This document shows, piece after piece, positions 8,383-17,252 of a stretch of DNA of 64,000 nucleotides. Within the stretch, counting starts at the first letter, position 1. Each line of letters opens with the position of its first letter. The notes below the pieces were generated by a model. The model did no database searches, was not told the DNA's origin, and was given only the letters and a program-made list of their open reading frames with translations. Location: the NCBI RefSeq assembly GCF_001279775.1, contig NZ_LGDG01000228.1, positions 11,974-75,973 on the forward strand, written 5' to 3'. The stretch is from Streptomyces sp. MMG1533 (GTDB taxonomy: Bacteria; Actinomycetota; Actinomycetes; Streptomycetales; Streptomycetaceae). The position numbers were made by a program, and so were the translations under genes.

Positions 8383-10029
8383 ATGACTAGTCAGACCACC
8401 ATCGACAAGACGGGGCCGGGGGGCACGGCGCCATCCGCCCCGTCGGACCGGTCGCCCGCCTCCGGGCTGCGCGGCCATCCCTGGTTCACGCTCATAACCG
8501 TCGCGGTCGGGGTCATGATGGTGGCCCTGGACGGCACCATCGTGGCCATCGCCAACCCGGCCATCCAGTCGGACCTGAAGGCGAGCTTCGCCGACGTCCA
8601 GTGGATCACCAACGGCTACTTCCTCGCCCTCGCGGTCTCCCTGATCACCGCGGGCAAGCTCGGTGACCGCTTCGGCCACCGGCAGACCTTCCTGATCGGC
8701 GTGGTCGGCTTCGCCGGCGCCTCGGGCGCGATCGGCCTGTCCGACAGCATCGCGCTGGTCGTCACCTTCCGTGTCCTGCAGGGCCTGTTCGGCGCGCTGT
8801 TGATGCCGGCCGCGCTCGGCCTGCTGCGCGCGACCTTCCCGGCCGAGAAGCTCAACATGGCCATCGGTATCTGGGGCATGGTCATCGGCGCCTCCACCGC
8901 GGGTGGCCCGATCCTCGGCGGCGTCCTGGTCGAGCACGTCAACTGGCAGTCGGTGTTCTTCATCAACGTGCCGGTCGGCATCCTCGCCGTCGCCCTCGGT
9001 GTGGTGATCCTGCTCGACCACCGAGCTGCCCTCGGGCGGAGCCCGGAAAATGGATACAGCGCCCCGCGCTCCTTCGACATCCTGGGCATCGCCCTGCTGT
9101 CGGCCGCCATGTTCTGTCTGGTGTGGGCGCTCATCAAGGCCCCGGAATGGGGCTGGGGCGCCGGGACTACCTGGACGTTCGTCCTCGCGTCCGTGGTCGG
9201 CTTCGCGCTCTTCGCCTTCTGGGAGACGAAGGTCAAGGAGCCGTTGATCCCGCCGGCGCTCTTCCGCTCGGTCCCGCTGTCGGCGGGCGTCGTCCTCATG
9301 GTCCTCATGGCGATTGCCTTCATGGGCGGTCTGTTCTTCGTCACCTTCTACCTGCAGAACGTGCACGGTATGGGCCCGATCGACGCCGGTCTGCACCTGC
9401 TCCCGCTCACCGGGATGATGATCGTCGGCTCCCCGCTCGCGGGCGCGATGATCACCAAGCTGGGCCCGCGCGTCCCGCTGGCCGGCGGCATGGCCGCCGT
9501 CGCCGTCGCCATGTTCGGGATGTCCACGCTGGACGCGGGCACCGGCAGCGGCCTCATGTCGCTCTGGTTCGCCCTGCTCGGCCTCGGCCTCGCGCCCGTC
9601 ATGGTCGGCGCCACCGAGGTCATCGTCGGCAACGCCCCGATGGAGCTCTCCGGTGTCGCCGGCGGACTCCAGCAGGCCGCGATGCAGATCGGCGGCAGCC
9701 TCGGTACGGCCGTCCTGGGCGCCGTGATGGCCTCCAAGGTGGACAGCGACCTCGCGGGCAACTGGAAGGACGCGGGGCTCCCGGAGCTCACGCCGACCCA
9801 GCTCGACCAGGCATCCGAAGCGGTCCAGGTCGGTGTGCCTCCGGTCGCCAAGGGCACCCCGGAGGCGATCGTCGCGAAGATCACGGACGTCGCGCACGAC
9901 ACCTTCGTCTCCGGCATGAGCCTGGCGTCCCTGGTCGCCGCCGGAGTCGCCGTCGTCGCCGTCCTGGTCGCGCTGCTCACCAAGCGCGGCGAGAACGCGG
10001 AGGCGGGCGCGGGCGTCGGGCACATCTGA
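8383..10029 (+). CDS. DHA2-family (EmrB/QacA) MFS drug exporter
   Basis: 548-residue integral membrane proton antiporter with about 14 predicted helices. DHA2 signatures are visible: the TM1 motif LDGTIVAIANPAI (family D1 motif), loop 2-3 GKLGDRFGHRQTF (motif A) and the TM5 antiporter motif GMVIGASTAGGPILGG (motif C). The C-terminal 50 residues after the last long loop include two more hydrophobic stretches (SLASLVAAGVAVVAVLVALL). It is divergent from a TetR repressor. There is no clear Shine-Dalgarno before ATG 8383, in keeping with a leaderless transcript. The exported compound is unknown. Confidence 0.93.
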   Translation: MTSQTTIDKTGPGGTAPSAPSDRSPASGLRGHPWFTLITVAVGVMMVALDGTIVAIANPAIQSDLKASFADVQWITNGYFLALAVSLITAGKLGDRFGHRQTFLIGVVGFAGASGAIGLSDSIALVVTFRVLQGLFGALLMPAALGLLRATFPAEKLNMAIGIWGMVIGASTAGGPILGGVLVEHVNWQSVFFINVPVGILAVALGVVILLDHRAALGRSPENGYSAPRSFDILGIALLSAAMFCLVWALIKAPEWGWGAGTTWTFVLASVVGFALFAFWETKVKEPLIPPALFRSVPLSAGVVLMVLMAIAFMGGLFFVTFYLQNVHGMGPIDAGLHLLPLTGMMIVGSPLAGAMITKLGPRVPLAGGMAAVAVAMFGMSTLDAGTGSGLMSLWFALLGLGLAPVMVGATEVIVGNAPMELSGVAGGLQQAAMQIGGSLGTAVLGAVMASKVDSDLAGNWKDAGLPELTPTQLDQASEAVQVGVPPVAKGTPEAIVAKITDVAHDTFVSGMSLASLVAAGVAVVAVLVALLTKRGENAEAGAGVGHI

Positions 10030-10336
10030 CGCGGGGCATCACGCCCATCGCCGAACCCCCGGAGGAATACGCGGAGTTCCCCTATCAGGGTGACAACGCT
10101 AAAGATTCCTCGCACCCGGTACGCGCCGCGGGTCACAGTGGGTCAAGCCCTCCGGTACGGCATGTTCCCCAGGCAAGTTCGGGACGTTCGTACGACGAAC
10201 GAGGGCGACCGGATCTGCGGCGCGCTGCCGGAGGGGGGCGGCGCGCCGCAAGGCCGGAGGATTAGCCCCCGCATCGGGGGTACTCGCATCGTCGAACCCG
10301 AAACGAACCCAACCAACCGAGGGGTTCTGGGAGTTG
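10030..10336. other. Intergenic region with two hairpins, no gene seen
   Basis: About 300 bases between the exporter and the small membrane protein. A 9-bp perfect stem (TGCGGCGCG 10216-10224 / CGCGCCGCA 10242-10250) and a smaller CCCCC-GCATC-GGGGG hairpin (10266-10280) precede the next gene by 60-120 bases. They could belong to a structured leader, since they lie too far from the exporter stop to be its obvious terminator. No convincing coding sequence is present on either strand. Confidence 0.4.
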
Positions 10337-10645
10337 ATGATGGCGGGCTTCGGACAAGGAACGCGCAGGTACCCCCGCTCACGTAGCCGGACGAGGTCAC
10401 GGAGTGGGCCGGATCGCGCGACGCTCGGAATCATCGGAGTCATCTGCGCGATCGCCGGATTCTTCGTGCTGGGGATCATCCTCGGCCCCGTCGCGATCGT
10501 CTGCGGCTGGCTCGCCATGGGCCGCAGCTGGGCGGGCAGCCGCCCGGTCCCGGCCCTGGTCGCCCTCGTACTGGGCGCCATCGACACGCTCCTGGCGGTC
10601 ATCTGGCTCGCCGGAGCGGCAACCCCGGGCACGGGCATGTTCTGA
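10337..10645 (+). CDS. Small two-helix membrane protein (DUF4190-like)
   Basis: About 102 residues. A basic N-terminal tail rich in Arg and Ser (to about residue 28) is followed by two hydrophobic helices (LGIIGVICAIAGFFVLGIIL, and PALVALVLGAIDTLLAVIWL) separated by a short loop GWLAMGRSW. This layout is typical of the DUF4190-type small membrane proteins of actinomycetes, whose function is unknown. The start is ATG 10337 or ATG 10340; GGGAG at 10329-10333 favours 10340. A strong hairpin follows the stop. Confidence 0.7.
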   Translation: MMAGFGQGTRRYPRSRSRTRSRSGPDRATLGIIGVICAIAGFFVLGIILGPVAIVCGWLAMGRSWAGSRPVPALVALVLGAIDTLLAVIWLAGAATPGTGMF

Positions 10646-10661
10646 CCCGGGCGTGAGGGAA

Positions 10662-10688
10662 GGGCCCCCGGTGGGACGCCGGGGGCCC
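10662..10688 (+). terminator. Hairpin terminator after the small membrane protein
   Basis: A 10-bp perfect stem GGGCCCCCGG / CCGGGGGCCC with a 7-base loop begins 17 bases after the stop codon. There is no U-tract. Confidence 0.7.
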
Positions 10689-10849
10689 ACCCGCGCAGGC
10701 GCGGCAAGCGATGCCGTCGGTCCGCGGGCAGTCGTGCCTCCCTCAGCGCCTTGAAGGCCTGGGGGATCCCACGGGCGGCACGGGTGGGCGCGGACGGCAC
10801 CCCGTCAGCGCCGGGCCGCGCGATCCGTCCTCCGGGGCCGCAACCCCGT

Positions 10850-11587
10850 TCACTGCCGAACAGACTGCTCCTGCAACGCCGCGATCTCCGCCCGAAGCGC
10901 CCGCACCTCATCGGTCAGCAGGCGGATCGCCTCCGTCTGCCGCCGTTCCTCCACGTCGTCCTTCTCGAACCGCGCGATGAACCACGCGGCGATGTTCGCG
11001 GTCACCACACCCAGCAGCGCGATCCCGGACAGCATCAGCCCCACGGCGATCATCCGCCCCAAGCCGGTGGTCGGCGCGTGATCCCCGTACCCCACGGTCG
11101 TCATCGTCGTGAACGACCACCACACAGCGTCACCCAGTGTCCTGATGTTCCCGTCCGGGGACTCCCGCTCCACCGACAGCACGGCCAGCGACCCGAACAT
11201 CAGCAGCCCGACGACCGCCCCCGCGACATACGTCGTCAGCCGGATCTGCGAGGCCATCCGCGCCCGCCGCTGCACCAGCAGCAGTGTCGACACCAGCCGC
11301 AGCAGCCGCAGCGGCTGGATCAGCGGCAGCGCCACCGCACACAGGTCCAGCCAGTGCCTGCGTACGAACCGCCGGCGATCCTCGGCGAGAACCAGCCGCA
11401 CCAGATAGTCGACGGCGAAGGCCCCCCAGACCACCCACTCGACGGCCGTGCACGCGTCGGTCAGCGACCGGCTCGTCGGACTGATCACGATGGGCACGGC
11501 GTAGGCGACGGCGAACAGCACCGCGAGGGCCAACAAGGGCCGTTGGGTCCGTCGCTCCCACCGCACCTGCGCCGTTTGTTCCTTCAT
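10850..11587 (-). CDS. Voltage-gated-type potassium channel
   Basis: 245-residue membrane protein of the six-helix ion-channel type. A voltage-sensor-like domain (residues 12-115) ends in an Arg-rich S4-like helix (LRLLRLVSTLLLVQRRARM). It is followed by S5, a pore helix and the selectivity filter TMTTVGYGD, then S6. The cytoplasmic C-terminus is a coiled coil (EERRQTEAIRLLTDEVRALR), likely for tetramerisation. It would conduct K+ across the plasma membrane. The start is ATG 11587 (MKEQTAQV). An open frame continues far upstream, but that part is antisense to aceE and lies beyond the terminator. Confidence 0.9.
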   Translation of the reverse strand: MKEQTAQVRWERRTQRPLLALAVLFAVAYAVPIVISPTSRSLTDACTAVEWVVWGAFAVDYLVRLVLAEDRRRFVRRHWLDLCAVALPLIQPLRLLRLVSTLLLVQRRARMASQIRLTTYVAGAVVGLLMFGSLAVLSVERESPDGNIRTLGDAVWWSFTTMTTVGYGDHAPTTGLGRMIAVGLMLSGIALLGVVTANIAAWFIARFEKDDVEERRQTEAIRLLTDEVRALRAEIAALQEQSVRQ

Positions 11588-11610
11588 GAGCGCATAGTAA
11601 AGAAACGATA

Positions 11611-11640
11611 AGGGCGGTGGGGCCCAGGCCCCACCGCCCT
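11611..11640 (-). terminator. Intrinsic terminator of aceE
   Basis: The arms AGGGCGGTGGGGCC and GGCCCCACCGCCCT are perfectly complementary over 14 bases with a minimal loop. Read on the minus strand, the hairpin follows the aceE stop by 18 bases and is succeeded by a T-rich run (TATCGTTTCTTTAC), the classical intrinsic terminator form. Confidence 0.85.
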
Positions 11641-11658
11641 TCACTCGATCATGCCGCG

Positions 11659-14406
11659 CTACGCGTCGCCGCCCGCGGCCCCCGGGTCCGCCGCCGAGAC
11701 GTCGAGCAACTGGTACCTGTCGATCGCCTGCTTCAGCGCCGACCGGTCGACCTTGCCCTCCCTGGCCAGCTCGGTCAGCACGCCCACCACGATCGACTGC
11801 GCGTCGATGTGGAAGAAGCGGCGGGCCGCCCCACGGGTGTCGGCGAAGCCGAAGCCGTCCGCACCCAGTGACTGGTACGTCCCCGGCACCCACCGCGCGA
11901 TCTGGTCCGGAACCGACCGCATCCAGTCGGACACGGCGACGAACGGTCCCTCCGCGCCGGCCAGCTTCCGCGTCACGTACGGCACCCGCTGCTCCTCCTC
12001 GGGGTGCAGCAGGTTGTGCTCCTCGCACGCCACGGCCTCGCGCCGCAGCTCGTTCCAGGAGGTCGCCGACCAGACGTCGGCCTTCACGTTCCACTCCTCG
12101 GCGAGGATCTTCTGCGCCTCGATCGCCCACGGCACCGCGACGCCGGACGCCATGATCTGCGCCGGGATCGACCCCGAAGTGCCCTCCGCGAAGCGGTGGA
12201 TGCCCTTGACGATGCCCTCGGCGTCCACGTTCGCCGGCTCGGCCGGGTGCTGGATCGGCTCGTTGTAGACCGTGAGGTAGTAGAAGACGTCCTCACCCGC
12301 TTTGCCGTCGGCGGTCTCGCCGTACATCCGGCGCAGACCGTCCTGCACGATGTGCGCGATCTCGAAGCCGAACGCCGGGTCGTACGCCACACAGCCCGGG
12401 TTGGTCGAGGCGAGCAGCTGCGAGTGGCCGTCCGCGTGCTGGAGGCCCTCACCGGTCAGGGTCGTACGGCCGGCGGTCGCACCCAGCACGAAGCCGCGCG
12501 CCAACTGGTCGGACATCTGCCAGAACTGGTCGCCGGTGCGCTGGAAACCGAACATCGAGTAGAAGACGTACACCGGGATGAGCGGCTCGCCGTGCGTGGC
12601 GTACGACGAACCCGCGGCGATCAGCGAGGCGGTGCAGCCCGCCTCGGAGATGCCGTCGTGCAGCATCTGCCCGGTCGGCGACTCCTTGTACGCGAGGAGC
12701 AGGTCCCGGTCCACGGCCTCGTACTGCTGGCCGAGCGGGTTGTAGATCTTCGCGCTCGGGAAGAAGGAGTCCATGCCGAAGGTGCGGTACTCGTCCGGCG
12801 CGATCAGCACGAACCGCTTGCCGATCTCCTTGTCCCGCATGAGGTCCTTGAGGAGCCTCACAAAGGCCATGGTCGTCGCGATGGACTGCTGGCCCGAGCC
12901 CTTCTTCACGGTCGCGTACGTCTTGTCGTCGGGCAGCGCGAGCGGCTGCGAGCGCACGACGCGCGTCGGGACGTAACCGCCGAGCGAGTTGCGGCGGTCG
13001 TGCATGTACTGGATCTCCTCCGAGTCCCGGCCCGGGTGGAAGTAGGGCGGCGCGCCCGACTCCAGCTCCTTGTCGGAGATCGGCAGGTGCAGCCGGTCGC
13101 GGAAGCCCTTGAGGTCGGCGACCGTCAGCTTCTTCATCTGGTGCGTGGCGTTGCGGCCCTCGAAGTTCGGGCCCAGCGTCCAGCCCTTGATCGTCTTGGC
13201 GAGGATCACGGTCGGCTGGCCCTTGTGCTCCACGGCCGCCTTGTACGCCGCGAAGATCTTCCGGTGGTCGTGACCGCCGCGGCCCAGGTGCAGGATCTGG
13301 TCGTCGGTCATGCTCTCGACCATGGCGCGCAGCCGGTGGTCGTCGCCGAAGAAGTGGTCGCGGATGTACCCGCCCGTCTCGGTGGCGTACGTCTGGAACT
13401 GCCCGTCCGGCGTGGTGTTCATCTTGTTGACGAGCACGCCGTCGCGGTCCTGGGCCAGCAGCGGGTCCCAGGTGCGGTCCCACACCAGCTTGATCACGTT
13501 CCAGCCGGCGCCCCGGAAGATCGACTCCAGCTCCTGGATGATCTTGCCGTTGCCGCGCACCGGGCCGTCGAGCCGCTGGAGGTTGCAGTTGACGACGAAG
13601 GTCAGGTTGTCCAGGCCCTCGCGGGCGGCGATGGACAGCTGGCCGAGCGACTCGGGCTCGTCCATCTCACCGTCGCCGAGGAACGCCCACACGTGCGACT
13701 TCGAGGTGTCCGCGATCTCGCGCGCGTGCAGATAGCGGTTCATCCGGGCCTGGTAGATCGCACCGATCGGGCCGAGGCCCATCGACACGGTCGGGAACTC
13801 CCAGAAGTCCGGCATCAGCCGCGGATGCGGGTAGCTGGACAGGCCGTACGGCGCCTTCGACTTCTCCTGGCGGAACGCGTCCAGGTTCTGGTCGCTGAGG
13901 CGGTCCAGCAGGAACGCGCGGGCGTAGATGCCCGGGGAGGCGTGGCCCTGGAAGAAGACCTGGTCGCCGCCGTCGCCCTCGTCCTTGCCGCGGAAGAAGT
14001 GGTTGAAGCCGACGTCGTAGAGGGAGGCCGAGGAGGCGAAGGTGGCGATGTGGCCGCCGACGCCGATGCCGGGCCGCTGGGCGCGCGAGACCATGACCGC
14101 GGCGTTCCACCGGGTCGCGTTCAGGATCCGGCGCTCGATCTCCTCGTTGCCCGGGAAGAACGGCTCGGCCCTGGTGGGGATGGTGTTCACGTAGTCCGTG
14201 CTGCGCATCTCCGGCACGGCCACGCGCTTCTCGCGGGCACGCTCGATGAGCCGGAGCATCAGGTAGCGGGCCCGCTCCCGGCCGCGCTCGTCCACGGCGG
14301 CGTCGAGGGAGTCGAGCCACTCCTGGGTTTCCTCGGGGTCGAAGTCAGGAACCTGACTCGGAAGGCCGCCAATGATGATCGGATTGCGATCGGATCCGGA
14401 AGCCAC
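11659..14406 (-). CDS. aceE: Pyruvate dehydrogenase E1 component, homodimeric type
   Basis: 915 residues, the usual length for AceE. It decarboxylates pyruvate with thiamine diphosphate and passes the acetyl group to lipoyl-E2, feeding the TCA cycle and fatty acid synthesis. The ThDP/Mg motif begins [10 protein letters not shown] (about residue 245) and ends about 30 residues later in [12 protein letters not shown]. The region [19 protein letters not shown] is the conserved AceE N-terminal segment with its active-site His. The start is GTG 14406 with AAGGAA a few bases upstream. It is divergent from DUF3052; in mycobacteria aceE is likewise close to DUF3052 and ahpE homologues (from memory). 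Confidence 0.97.
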   Translation of the reverse strand: MASGSDRNPIIIGGLPSQVPDFDPEETQEWLDSLDAAVDERGRERARYLMLRLIERAREKRVAVPEMRSTDYVNTIPTRAEPFFPGNEEIERRILNATRWNAAVMVSRAQRPGIGVGGHIATFASSASLYDVGFNHFFRGKDEGDGGDQVFFQGHASPGIYARAFLLDRLSDQNLDAFRQEKSKAPYGLSSYPHPRLMPDFWEFPTVSMGLGPIGAIYQARMNRYLHAREIADTSKSHVWAFLGDGEMDEPESLGQLSIAAREGLDNLTFVVNCNLQRLDGPVRGNGKIIQELESIFRGAGWNVIKLVWDRTWDPLLAQDRDGVLVNKMNTTPDGQFQTYATETGGYIRDHFFGDDHRLRAMVESMTDDQILHLGRGGHDHRKIFAAYKAAVEHKGQPTVILAKTIKGWTLGPNFEGRNATHQMKKLTVADLKGFRDRLHLPISDKELESGAPPYFHPGRDSEEIQYMHDRRNSLGGYVPTRVVRSQPLALPDDKTYATVKKGSGQQSIATTMAFVRLLKDLMRDKEIGKRFVLIAPDEYRTFGMDSFFPSAKIYNPLGQQYEAVDRDLLLAYKESPTGQMLHDGISEAGCTASLIAAGSSYATHGEPLIPVYVFYSMFGFQRTGDQFWQMSDQLARGFVLGATAGRTTLTGEGLQHADGHSQLLASTNPGCVAYDPAFGFEIAHIVQDGLRRMYGETADGKAGEDVFYYLTVYNEPIQHPAEPANVDAEGIVKGIHRFAEGTSGSIPAQIMASGVAVPWAIEAQKILAEEWNVKADVWSATSWNELRREAVACEEHNLLHPEEEQRVPYVTRKLAGAEGPFVAVSDWMRSVPDQIARWVPGTYQSLGADGFGFADTRGAARRFFHIDAQSIVVGVLTELAREGKVDRSALKQAIDRYQLLDVSAADPGAAGGDA

Positions 14407-14813
14407 GCTGTTCCTTACCTGTCAGAGGGCTGCTTTGCGAGGGATTTCTCGGGGTTTTCGTATGCCTGCACCGTTCCCCATCGTGTACCTCGGCGTCGCA
14501 AACGTCATCTCTACTGTGAGGTAATCAGAGCCTTGTCTGCACGGGCGCACCTCCAGGTGGTTCCCAAACGCGCAAACAGGGCAGAAAGGTGTGGGCTGTG
14601 TCACGCCGGGCCGGGACGGTGTGCCGTAGGTTGCGGCGACACGGCCGGTATCGTCACCGTTTCGGCGGTCTGAACGGCCGGGTACTTGCGCGATCCGTCC
14701 CGCCCGTGTGGACTACGGCCAATGCTTCGCGCACGCGCGTGGCTGAGACTCCCCCAAGGCCCTGAAGGGGCCCGGGGGGACCCCCATTCCAAAACATGAT
14801 CAGGAGGCAACCC
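14407..14813. other. aceE/DUF3052 divergent region with a palindromic repeat
   Basis: About 400 bases that should contain the aceE and DUF3052 promoters. An imperfect palindrome at 14751-14780 (CCCCC-AA-GGCCC / GGGCC-C-GGGGG around TGAAG) precedes the DUF3052 start by about 35 bases. It resembles the dispersed CTCCCCCA...GGGGGGACCCCCA elements frequent in Streptomyces intergenic DNA. The DUF3052 Shine-Dalgarno AGGAGG is at 14802-14807. No convincing gene is seen. Confidence 0.5.
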
Positions 14814-15251
14814 GTGAGCGCGACCGCGGACCACGCGGAGGAGCGGACGAACCCTGCCGTCAGGCTGGGGTTCCAGCCCGAGCAGGTGGTCCAGGAGATC
14901 GGCTACGACGACGACGTAGACCAGGAACTCCGCGAGGCCATTGAGGAAGTCATCGGCAGCGACCTCGTGGACGAGGAATACGACGACGTCGCCGACGCCG
15001 TTGTGCTGTGGTTCCGCGACGAGGACGGCGACCTGACCGACGTACTGGTGGATGCCATCACGTACATCGAAGAGGGCGGTTCGATCCTGCTGCTGACGCC
15101 GAAGACCGGCCGAGACGGCTACGTGGAGCCGAGCGACGTCTCTGAAGCCGCGACCACGGCAGGGCTGTCCGCGTCCAAGAGTGTCAGTGTCGGCAAGGAC
15201 TGGAGTGGCAGCCGGCTGGTGACGCCGAAGGCCGCGAAGTCCAAGAAGTAG
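14814..15251 (+). CDS. DUF3052 protein
   Basis: 145-residue acidic cytoplasmic protein of unknown function, conserved across Actinobacteria. Visible features are an N-terminal tail, the segment RLGFQPEQVVQEIGYDDDVD, an acidic central region (SDLVDEEYDDVADAVVLWFR) and a Lys-rich C-terminus (KAAKSKK). The GTG start at 14814 is fixed by the ideally placed AGGAGG, six bases upstream; the in-frame ATG at 14796 lies ahead of that site. The neighbouring order aceE - DUF3052 - peroxiredoxin is also found in Mycobacterium (aceE, Rv2239c, ahpE, from memory), so a functional link to pyruvate oxidation or redox balance is plausible but unproven. Confidence 0.85.
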   Translation: MSATADHAEERTNPAVRLGFQPEQVVQEIGYDDDVDQELREAIEEVIGSDLVDEEYDDVADAVVLWFRDEDGDLTDVLVDAITYIEEGGSILLLTPKTGRDGYVEPSDVSEAATTAGLSASKSVSVGKDWSGSRLVTPKAAKSKK

Positions 15252-15261
15252 CCCGCAGCGC

Positions 15262-15311
15262 CGGACGGGCTGGGCTTCGCTCGGCAGTGGCCGAGACCCC
15301 CAGCCCGTCCG
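15262..15311 (+). terminator. Long hairpin after DUF3052
   Basis: A 13-bp outer stem CGGACGGGCTGGG (15262-15274) / CCCAGCCCGTCCG (15299-15311) encloses a second CTCGGC/GCCGAG stem. It starts 11 bases after the stop and probably terminates the DUF3052 transcript before the peroxiredoxin gene. Confidence 0.7.
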
Positions 15312-15378
15312 AAGGCCTTCGGTGATCGCTGCGTAGGGTGTTCTCACCCGAACAGCCCACGAAGGGACATCCGAGGCG

Positions 15379-15837
15379 ATGGCGATCCAGGTCGGCGACA
15401 AGGCCCCCGACTTCGAGCTCAAGGACAACCACGGTGCGACCGTGAGGCTGTCCGACTTCCGCGGCAGCAAGAACGTCGTACTGCTCTTCTACCCCTTCGC
15501 CTTCACCGGCGTGTGCACCGGCGAGCTGTGCGAGCTGCGCGACCACCTGCCGCAGTTCTCCGACCGCGACACCCAGCTGCTCGCCGTCTCCAACGACTCC
15601 ATCCACACCCTGCGCGTCTTCGCCGAGCAGGAGGGCCTGGAATATCCGCTGCTCAGCGACTTCTGGCCGCACGGAGAGGTCTCCCGCGCGTACGGCGTCT
15701 TCGCCGAGGACAAGGGCTGCGCGGTGCGCGGCACCTTCGTCATCGACAAGGAGGGCGTCGTGCGCTGGACCGTCGTCAACGCCCTGCCGGACGCGCGAGA
15801 CCTGAACGAGTACGTCAAGGCGCTCGACACCCTGTGA
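15379..15837 (+). CDS. Peroxiredoxin (AhpE/BCP type)
   Basis: 152-residue thiol peroxidase that reduces hydroperoxides in the cytoplasm. The peroxidatic motif is [18 protein letters not shown], with the Cys after the TGV turn (about residue 46) and a second Cys four residues later in CTGELC. The conserved Arg is in the [10 protein letters not shown] segment. Length and order match the one-cysteine AhpE class of actinobacteria. Its place next to DUF3052 and aceE matches mycobacterial ahpE. The start is ATG 15379 with GAAGGGA upstream. Confidence 0.92.
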   Translation: MAIQVGDKAPDFELKDNHGATVRLSDFRGSKNVVLLFYPFAFTGVCTGELCELRDHLPQFSDRDTQLLAVSNDSIHTLRVFAEQEGLEYPLLSDFWPHGEVSRAYGVFAEDKGCAVRGTFVIDKEGVVRWTVVNALPDARDLNEYVKALDTL

Positions 15838-15950
15838 TTCTTCGGTTCCATGCCATGCGTGGTGCGGGAACCCGTCACTAGGATCGACTCGTTGATCCGA
15901 CATCGAACGCACGGCGGGGCTCCCAGCCCCTGGACACCAATGGAGGACTC

Positions 15951-16526
15951 GTGGGAGTCAGCCTCAGCAAGGGCGGCAACGTATCGCTGACCAAGGAGGC
16001 CCCGGGCCTGACCGCGGTCATCGTCGGTCTGGGGTGGGACATCCGCACCACCACCGGCACCGACTTCGACCTGGACGCCAGCGCGCTGCTGCTGGACGCG
16101 TCCGGGAAGGTCTCGAGCGACGCGAACTTCATCTTCTTCAACAACCTCAAGAGCCCGGACGGCTCGGTCGAGCACACCGGTGACAACCTCACCGGTGAGG
16201 GCGAGGGCGACGACGAGCAGATCAAGGTCAACCTCGCCGCTGTCCCGGCCGACGTCGACAAGATCACATTCCCGGTGTCGATCTACGACGCCGAGAACCG
16301 CCAGCAGTCCTTCGGCCAGGTGCGCAACGCGTTCATCCGCGTGGTGAACCAGGCCGGCGGCGCGGAGATCGCCCGGTACGACCTCTCCGAGGACGCCTCC
16401 ACGGAGACCGCCATGGTCTTCGGGGAGCTCTACCGCAACGGCGCGGAGTGGAAGTTCCGCGCCATCGGCCAGGGCTACGCCTCGGGCCTGCGCGGCATCG
16501 CCCAGGACTTCGGCGTCAACGTCTGA
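15951..16526 (+). CDS. terD: TerD-family calcium-binding stress protein
   Basis: 191 residues, one complete TerD domain. Family hallmarks: N-terminal [17 protein letters not shown], then [20 protein letters not shown], and the Ca-binding acidic loop [13 protein letters not shown]. The C-terminal strand pair ends [20 protein letters not shown]. TerD proteins bind Ca2+ and are associated with the TerC membrane partner in tellurite, oxidative and envelope stress responses. In S. coelicolor loss of a TerD affects differentiation (from memory). GTG start with GGAGG four bases before it. It is followed by a strong hairpin and then by a close paralogue. Confidence 0.94.
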   Translation: MGVSLSKGGNVSLTKEAPGLTAVIVGLGWDIRTTTGTDFDLDASALLLDASGKVSSDANFIFFNNLKSPDGSVEHTGDNLTGEGEGDDEQIKVNLAAVPADVDKITFPVSIYDAENRQQSFGQVRNAFIRVVNQAGGAEIARYDLSEDASTETAMVFGELYRNGAEWKFRAIGQGYASGLRGIAQDFGVNV

Positions 16527-16547
16527 GCCGTCGTCCGCGGGTCTCAC

Positions 16548-16584
16548 CGTCCGGCGCCGCACCGTTTGCGTGCGGCGCCGGACG
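16548..16584 (+). terminator. Hairpin between the two terD paralogues
   Basis: A 15-bp perfect stem (outermost C16548-G16584; core GTCCGGCGCCGCAC / GTGCGGCGCCGGAC) with a 7-base loop sits about 20 bases after the first terD stop. It suggests that the two terD genes can be expressed separately. Confidence 0.75.
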
Positions 16585-16627
16585 TGCAGGACAAGCAGAG
16601 AAGCACTCTCGGGGAGGGACCAGCATC

Positions 16628-17203
16628 ATGGGCGTCACGCTCGCCAAGGGGGGCAATGTCTCCCTGTCCAAGGCCGCACCCAACCTCACCCAGGTGATGG
16701 TCGGGCTCGGCTGGGACGCGCGCTCCACCACCGGCGCGCCCTTCGACCTCGACGCCAGCGCACTGTTGTGCAACAGCGGGCGAGTGCTGGGTGACGAGTG
16801 GTTCGTCTTCTACAACCAGCTCAAGAGCCCGGACGGCTCGGTCGAGCACACCGGCGACAACCTCACAGGTGAGGGCGAGGGCGACGACGAGTCGCTGCTG
16901 ATCGACCTCTCCAAGGTGCCCGCCAACGTCGACAAGATCGTCTTCCCGGTCTCGATCCACGACGCCGACAACCGCGGCCAGACCTTCGGCCAGGTCAGCA
17001 ACGCCTTCATCCGTGTGGTCAACCAGGCCGACGGCCAGGAACTCGCGCGCTACGACCTCAGCGAGGACGCCTCCACGGAAACCGCGATGATCTTCGGCGA
17101 GGTCTATCGCCACCAGGGCGAATGGAAGTTCAGGGCTGTGGGGCAGGGGTACGCGTCGGGGCTGCGGGGCATCGCTCTAGACTTCGGAGTCAACGTTTCG
17201 TAA
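16628..17203 (+). CDS. terD: TerD-family calcium-binding stress protein (paralogue)
   Basis: 191 residues, a tandem paralogue of the preceding protein. It shares [39 protein letters not shown], the identical acidic loop [13 protein letters not shown] and the C-terminus [19 protein letters not shown]. The differences cluster around residues 45-65, where it has a unique Cys ([13 protein letters not shown]). The start is ATG 16628. The downstream gap to the TerC-type gene is only 49 bases, so these two probably share a transcript. TerD and TerC are described as forming a membrane-associated complex. Confidence 0.94.
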   Translation: MGVTLAKGGNVSLSKAAPNLTQVMVGLGWDARSTTGAPFDLDASALLCNSGRVLGDEWFVFYNQLKSPDGSVEHTGDNLTGEGEGDDESLLIDLSKVPANVDKIVFPVSIHDADNRGQTFGQVSNAFIRVVNQADGQELARYDLSEDASTETAMIFGEVYRHQGEWKFRAVGQGYASGLRGIALDFGVNVS

Positions 17204-17252
17204 AGCCGAGTACGGCGCGGCAGAGACCCGTACTTACAGGATTGGGTAGCCA

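Noticed and set aside
11588..12130. Upstream extension of the potassium channel frame
   Set aside because: It overlaps the aceE gene in antisense and crosses a strong terminator; the channel starts naturally at ATG 11587.
14422..14604. 60-codon frame on the minus strand with an FCPVC motif upstream of aceE
   Set aside because: No ribosome site, no family match in memory and only one cysteine pair; it is better read as promoter/leader DNA.
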